Source: Apiosordaria backusii (taxonomy: Eukaryota; Ascomycota; Sordariomycetes; Sordariales; Lasiosphaeriaceae). From it: a stretch of DNA of 64,000 nt. This document shows positions 58,915-64,000 of this stretch, piece after piece. The translations under genes were made by a program, and so were the position numbers. The notes beneath the pieces were generated by a model, which was given only the letters and a program-made list of their open reading frames with translations, was not told the DNA's origin and did not search any database. The stretch covers positions 124,001 to 188,000 of the forward strand of contig JAUKTV010000014.1 of assembly GCA_030549205.1 (NCBI GenBank). Reading direction: 5' to 3'. The stretch's first letter is position 1, and every line of letters begins with the position of its first letter.

Positions 58915-60480
58915 TAAGCTAACAAAGTTTACAGAAATGTCCGACTATAGTTTAAAAAACACTAGTAGTAATTTTAAAAAGCCAATTAAAAAGGTTTATA
59001 ATAACTTTATTTATATATATAAGTAGTAGCCTTTTATAAATAGGGTTATTATTTAAAATATTTATAGTCAATAGTATATATAGTAAATAAGGTTAAAAGT
59101 CTTAAAGTATTCAAAGTAGCCTTTTAATAAAGTACTATAAGTTTAATAAAGGATTTATAACTATAAAGGATCGTTAGAAAGGATTTAAAGTTTGTTTTTT
59201 ATAAAAATATAGCTATTTACTACTTTATAGTCCTTTTTAAAAGCCTAAAGTTTATAAAGTATAGCTTTAAGGAACCGTTTTCTTTTTAAATTTTAAAGAA
59301 CTTTGAAGATTAAAAAGGTAGTTATTAAAGTTTTATAAATAATATCGATTAGCTTATTAATTAATTATAAAATGTTAAAGGTATAAAGGTAAAGTAAGCT
59401 TAGTTTAATATTTAATTATACTTAACGTTTTAAAAAGAAAAGTATCTATATATAGTTAATTATCTTATTATTAAAAAGGTCCTTAATACTTTTAAAGGCA
59501 TCTTTAGGTTATTATAAATGTATATTTAAAATAATAGTATATCTCTTTACTTAGTATTAAATTTAAAAGCAGAAGTTACTTAAAAATTTAAACTACCTAA
59601 CTTATCGTTAATTAAGTAATTTCATTATTATAAAGTATTAAAGGCTTTTATAATCTATTATTACTTTAACTATATTTTAACTTCTTTAAAGTTCTAATCT
59701 CTATTCTTTAAAAGCCTTTATAATTATTAATAATTCTTTATTATAAATTTTATAATTACACTCTATTACTATATACTTTATTAAAAAGAACGTTATTAAG
59801 TAGAGCTTTTTTATTTTATTATATTAAAATAGGACTTCCTTTAAAGCCTAATCGGAGGTATTTACCTCTATTACCGTCCTTCTTCTTAAATTAAAATAGT
59901 TTAAAACTAGCGTTATTATAAAAGCTTATTTTAAGGACTTAAAGGTAATAATAGCCTTTTTATTTAAAGACGTTTATTTTTCTTTACTTATTAAATTAAT
60001 AAAAAGGTAAATAATAAATAGAAAGCTTTTAATAAACTACCGGTAAAAGTTTATAAAGTTTATAAAATACTATAGTTCCTTTAATATTTATAGAGGTTTT
60101 TAATTAATAATGGTCTTTACTTTATTAAAGTTTATTATAATACTGGTTATTAAAATTACTAAGCTTAAGTACTTTATTTTTATTATATTAAACTTATACT
60201 TTTTAATATTTAAAGTAAGGCTAGCTTTAATAAATCTCTAAAGTACTTTATATATATACCGGTAATATTTTAACCTTATTTTACTATAGATTAGGATATT
60301 GTTTAAATATACTATTATATATTTATTTAAAAGATTAAAGAATATATAGTTAATATAGTATTAAAAGGAACTAAAAGCACCTATTATACCGAAGTTTACT
60401 ATTAAGTATTTAAAAAGGCTAAACTTAATAATAAATACTATTTTCCACTTATCTTTAAAGGTAATTTAAAGACAGTCAAA
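58915..60480 (-). pseudogene. RIP-decayed Ty3/gypsy pol
   Basis: On the minus strand around 60410-60286 a continuous frame reads FGIIGAFSSF, a stop (TAA, expected CAA Gln), then YYINYIFFNLLNKYIIV and YLNNILIY. This is the gypsy RT block FGLTxAPxxFQ...YLDDVLIY with both catalytic Asp codons changed to Asn by G-to-A. Further towards 58915 lies AT-converted sequence where RNase H and integrase would be. The remnant is cut at 58915 by the family A insertion and near 60490 by another element. Confidence 0.75.
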
Positions 60481-60490
60481 GGTTATAATA

Positions 60491-61560
60491 ATTGTTACAG
60501 AAGGATGCAGGAGGATCTATATACGCATATATATAGCTACTTCTTATGCAGTAAATACAGAATTAATTAATCATTATGTAACTAACATCGGAGTACTATC
60601 GTATAACCTCGTAATAATGGTAGTTACGATCTTGTTTGATTAAACGGCCTAACTTAGGCTAAAAATCGAATTTTTCTTATCGATATCTATTAAATCTACG
60701 CCCTAACTGTTAAGTTGACGCCGGCGTTTATAGCCCTAGCTAGAAAGCTGTGTTAGCTACTGACTCCTACTTCGATTACGACTACAATATTAAATCGCCT
60801 TATCCTTACCCTTTAAATATCTAAGAATATATATCCAAACTTAATTTAATTTACTTATAAAAACCTACTATTACCTTAATTTCTAACTTAAACTAACCTA
60901 TTACCTCTTTAATTTAATGCCCTTTACTCTAAATGTCTACAAACGTTATATTTAAGTTACCTTACTAATAACCTCGCTATTTAACTCTAGGCCTTCTATA
61001 GCCTCTCCTTATATTAAATTAAGTCTATTAATCTAGCCCTTTAAAGTACCAATAAGTATATTAGTTAATATAATTATATAACGAACCTAATATCCTTTAA
61101 GTATAGGATTTTATTATTACCGCCAACATTAAATAAACCTTAAAGATCGATTCTAATATCTTTAAAGATAAAGAAGTCGGAGATTAAATACTATTAAAGT
61201 AATTAACTAGCAAGTACAATGCCCTTAAGCGTTATTTTAATAAGTTTTATAAGTATTAAAATATCGTAAATATCTAGCTATATTAATTACTATTAAAAGA
61301 CCTTCTAGACCCTTTATCTTTAATATAAGTAGACTCTCTACTATATTAAAAATAAGCTTAAGATATATCGGTATATTAACTATAAATTAAGCTTTAGTAA
61401 TGCTAACTATAAGATTAGTAAAAGTAACTTAACTTTATCTTATACTATTATAGCCTAGCCTCCTTACCTATATATATACTTTTAAATAATTAGAAAGCCT
61501 TACTATCTATTTTATTAAATAATACTTTAAATATATATATAGAGTTTATCCTTAATAATA
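60491..61560 (+). mobile_element. Possible LTR end and 5' part of another retroelement
   Basis: At 60491 less converted sequence begins abruptly with TGTTACAGAAGGATG, inside the old gypsy pol. A TATATATA follows at about 60530, and ATGTAACTAACA near 60587 could be an LTR end. Beyond 60800 the plus strand is decayed, with scattered stops. I cannot name the family. Confidence 0.35.
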
Positions 61561-61574
61561 TATAATATAATATA

Positions 61575-61634
61575 CGCCGGGTGTGGCATTGTAAAAGAAT
61601 TTTTTTTTTGGAAGCTCCACTTCTTAGAGAGACA
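61575..61634 (+). repeat. Family A repeat, 60-bp 5'-truncated copy with target duplication
   Basis: Contains only the last 60 bp of the family (CGCCGGGTGTGGCATTG through GAAGCTCCACTTCTTAGAG and AGACA). It is flanked by an exact 14-bp duplication TATAATATAATATA (61561-61574 and 61635-61648). It is not AT-converted, unlike long copies. Confidence 0.85.
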
Positions 61635-61648
61635 TATAATATAATATA

Positions 61649-64000
61649 TTAGCTTTTATAATATACCGACCTTTCCTTAAAAAAAATCTACCTTTTAAAA
61701 ATTTAGCTTTAACGATATAGCTCTATCTTCTACTATCCAATATAAATTTAGATCTTTTATTTACTTTTTAAATACCTATACTTAAGTATTTATTAAAGAA
61801 TAAGCTATTACTTTTAATACCGGTAAATTCCTAATTAGTATATATTTCTAAAGCTCTATTTTATAAGAAAGTTAAGTATAGTAAATGTAAAGTTTTAATT
61901 ATATTATTTAAAATTAGAACTAATTTCCTTTAAATATATAAGTCAGGTATACTGGACCTATTAAATAAAAAAAAGTAATATTATTAAAAAGAAGCCTTCT
62001 TTTAATAATAATAGGTAATTAAGCTTATTATAATATTTAAACCTATATTTAAGCTTTACTTCTTTATTTAAAGAGAAAGCCGCCGGATACCTTTATTTTC
62101 TACTAACATTGCTAACCTTACTTTAATATTTAAAACCGTTTTATTTAATAAGCCTGCTTTAATATTTAAAGCTATGCTTACCTTTATAAATATATTAAGT
62201 TTTACTTAAGAATTTTCTTAAATAAAACGTCGAATTGATTTTACTTAAAAGCTTTATAAGAATTTAAAATAGATTTAAAGACAATATACTAACGTTTAGA
62301 TAGTTAAGTTATAAATATTTAAGCTACTTAAGTAAAGCTTAATTAATAAACTTACCGGTACTTTTAAACTTTTAAGCTTATTCGATAAAGTTAAAAGACA
62401 TTTAGCCTTGAACTGTAAATAAGTAATAATCAATTTCCTTATATTACTTATAATACCGAAAGTTTAAATAGTTAAAAGAAAGTCCTTAAACTTTATATAA
62501 AGTCGCGATTATATTAATAATTAAGACATTAGATTTTAGCCCAATCTTTAAATAACTTTGCTTTATTAAGTATTAGCCTTACCTTACTAAAGTATTCGAC
62601 CTCTTTAAATAAATAAGCCACTACTATAATATAATTACTATAAAATAGAAAGATCTCCTTCTATTTCTTTAAAGTAAAGTAATATCTCTTTTATATTTAA
62701 CTTAGTAATTAAAATTATTAAATAACCTTATTAATATTAAATATCCTCTTTATAATAAGCTTAATATCTAATATCTTAGTTTAAGTTAAAATATATTAGT
62801 TCTTTAATATTAAAACTTAAAGAATATTTAAATAAGCCTATTAATATCTATTAAACTAACTAACATTGCCTATAAATATAATAACCGCCTTTATTTCCTC
62901 TTATATACTTAATCCTAACTTTATATTTAAACTTTCTATTTAACTTAAATTTAGAAACTAACTTTAATATATTAAATACTAAAGATTTAAAAAAAGGCAG
63001 TGGCTATAGAGAAGAAGGTAAAGGTAATAACCTTACTAACCTTACTGTAAATATAAATAAAAATAGATATAAGTAAATATTCTTTAATAGTCTTAACCTC
63101 ATTAATATTACTTTCGGTAAAATCGTTAATAGTATAGATACTTATAATACTAAAGAATCTATATATAGTTAGAAAATAGATATAATCGGTTACTTTAACC
63201 CTAATAAAAAAGATAAAGGAACTATATTTAAAAAGCATAACTATTAAAAAGTATATATAAAAGTCTATAGTTTTTTAAAAGCTATTTATAATTATATAAA
63301 TACTAATATTAAGTATAATACTATCCGATATAATCTAAAGGTACTATTAATTAAAGTAATATCCTTTTAATATATAATAAAGCTTAATTAAGAAGATCGA
63401 AACTAACTTAAAGTAAACCTATATAATTAGGAATAAATATTACTAAATAGGTTTACTATACTATATAATATTATATTAATAAAACTCCTTACTATAAAAT
63501 ATACTTATAAGGACTATAAAAATAATAAGCCTATTAAAAAGTATATATCTATAATTCTATAATATACTTAATCTTTTAATATCGTAAATACTTTTAGCCT
63601 ATTATAATATATTTATATAAATATCTACCTTAAGCTATAATAATTAGTTAATACCTTTTATAAAAAAGATACTATTACTACCTATCTTCAATACTTTAAA
63701 AAGAAAGCTTGCCTTTATTATATTATAGTCTAATCCTTTATTTATAGAGTTTAAAATAAAAAATATATATTACTAGTCAATACAGTTTAAAAGTTAGAGG
63801 ATAATAATAATAAAAGAGAAAAGTATAGTTATATAGCCGGTAGAATATATTTAAATAGATATTAATTTAAAAATAAAGGTTATAAAGGCAGCTATAGTAA
63901 AGTTAAAGATTAAAGATATTTTAATAAAGGTAGTGGTTATAGTTTTAATTGTAATAATAGTTATAAAGGATAAAAAAAGATTAAAGAAAAGGTAATAGTT
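61649..64000 (+). other. RIP-decayed sequence, possibly a retroelement interior
   Basis: AT-rich with intermittent GC. Near 63800-63960 the plus strand translates to Lys/Gly/Ser/Asn-rich sequence (GYKGSYSKVKD, NKGSGYSFNC) that resembles the tail of a Gag, but no zinc knuckle spacing fits. The minus-strand 83-residue frame at 62987-63238 looks like random low-complexity sequence. It continues past the window edge. Confidence 0.35.

Noticed and set aside
62987..63238. 83-residue minus-strand open frame
   Set aside because: Ile/Phe/Ser/Tyr-rich sequence expected by chance in AT-rich DNA. No motif is seen.
1..64000. CRISPR arrays, telomere repeats, rRNA
   Set aside because: No regularly spaced short repeats with unique spacers, no TTAGGG-type arrays and no rRNA-like conserved GC blocks were seen on either strand.

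Overview
The window looks like a gene-free, repeat-packed heterochromatic block from a filamentous ascomycete. Three signs point to repeat-induced point mutation (RIP), a process known only from fungi. Most of the 64 kb is extremely AT-rich. Copies of the same repeat differ mainly by C/T and G/A changes. Reverse transcriptase motifs are still readable but converted (YVDD to YINN, YLDD to YLNN). I see no host housekeeping gene, rRNA, functional tRNA or CRISPR array.

Two GC-normal islands sit inside this block, and both are young mobile elements. (1) A Helitron on the minus strand, 6709-12874, inserted in a decayed repeat without target duplication at an A|T site. It carries a three-exon RepHel gene (HUH/Y2 replication initiator plus PIF1-type helicase) interrupted by one in-frame TAG. 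(2) A Ty3/gypsy chromovirus on the minus strand, 50964-58240, with two LTRs of 426 bp that look identical by eye and a 5-bp ATAAA target duplication. It has intact gag, an intact pol with chromodomain, a GGGAAAA -1 frameshift site with hairpin, a candidate self-priming site, a polypurine tract and an antisense ORF encoding a six-cysteine plus coiled-coil protein.

The AT-rich remainder is nested older repeats. Family A (my name) is a roughly 950-bp element that begins CTTAAGGTTCGG and ends in a small hairpin followed by GAGAGACA. It has more than 20 full or partial copies, most of them flanked by 12-15-bp target duplications. One copy is a 60-bp 5'-truncated insertion, which together with the long duplications suggests a non-LTR retrotransposition mechanism. 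Family B is a roughly 480-bp SINE with a tRNA-like head (A and B boxes, six copies, 11-15-bp target duplications). There is also a decayed Ty1/copia element (28771 to about 33990), a matching solo LTR (41739-42572), a decayed Ty3/gypsy pol (about 58915-60480, probably continuing at 47770-50653), and a possible third retroelement from about 60491 to the window end.

Region by region: 1-6708 family A copies and AT-rich spacer; 6709-12874 Helitron; 12875-28770 families A and B, often nested up to three deep; 28771-34000 copia remnant; 34000-47770 more A and B copies plus the solo LTR; 47770-60490 an old gypsy element split by an A copy that is itself split by the intact gypsy element; 60491-64000 unresolved retroelement-like sequence. 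The nesting gives a relative chronology: A, B and the old LTR elements accumulated and were mutated, then the Helitron and the intact chromovirus arrived and remain unmutated.
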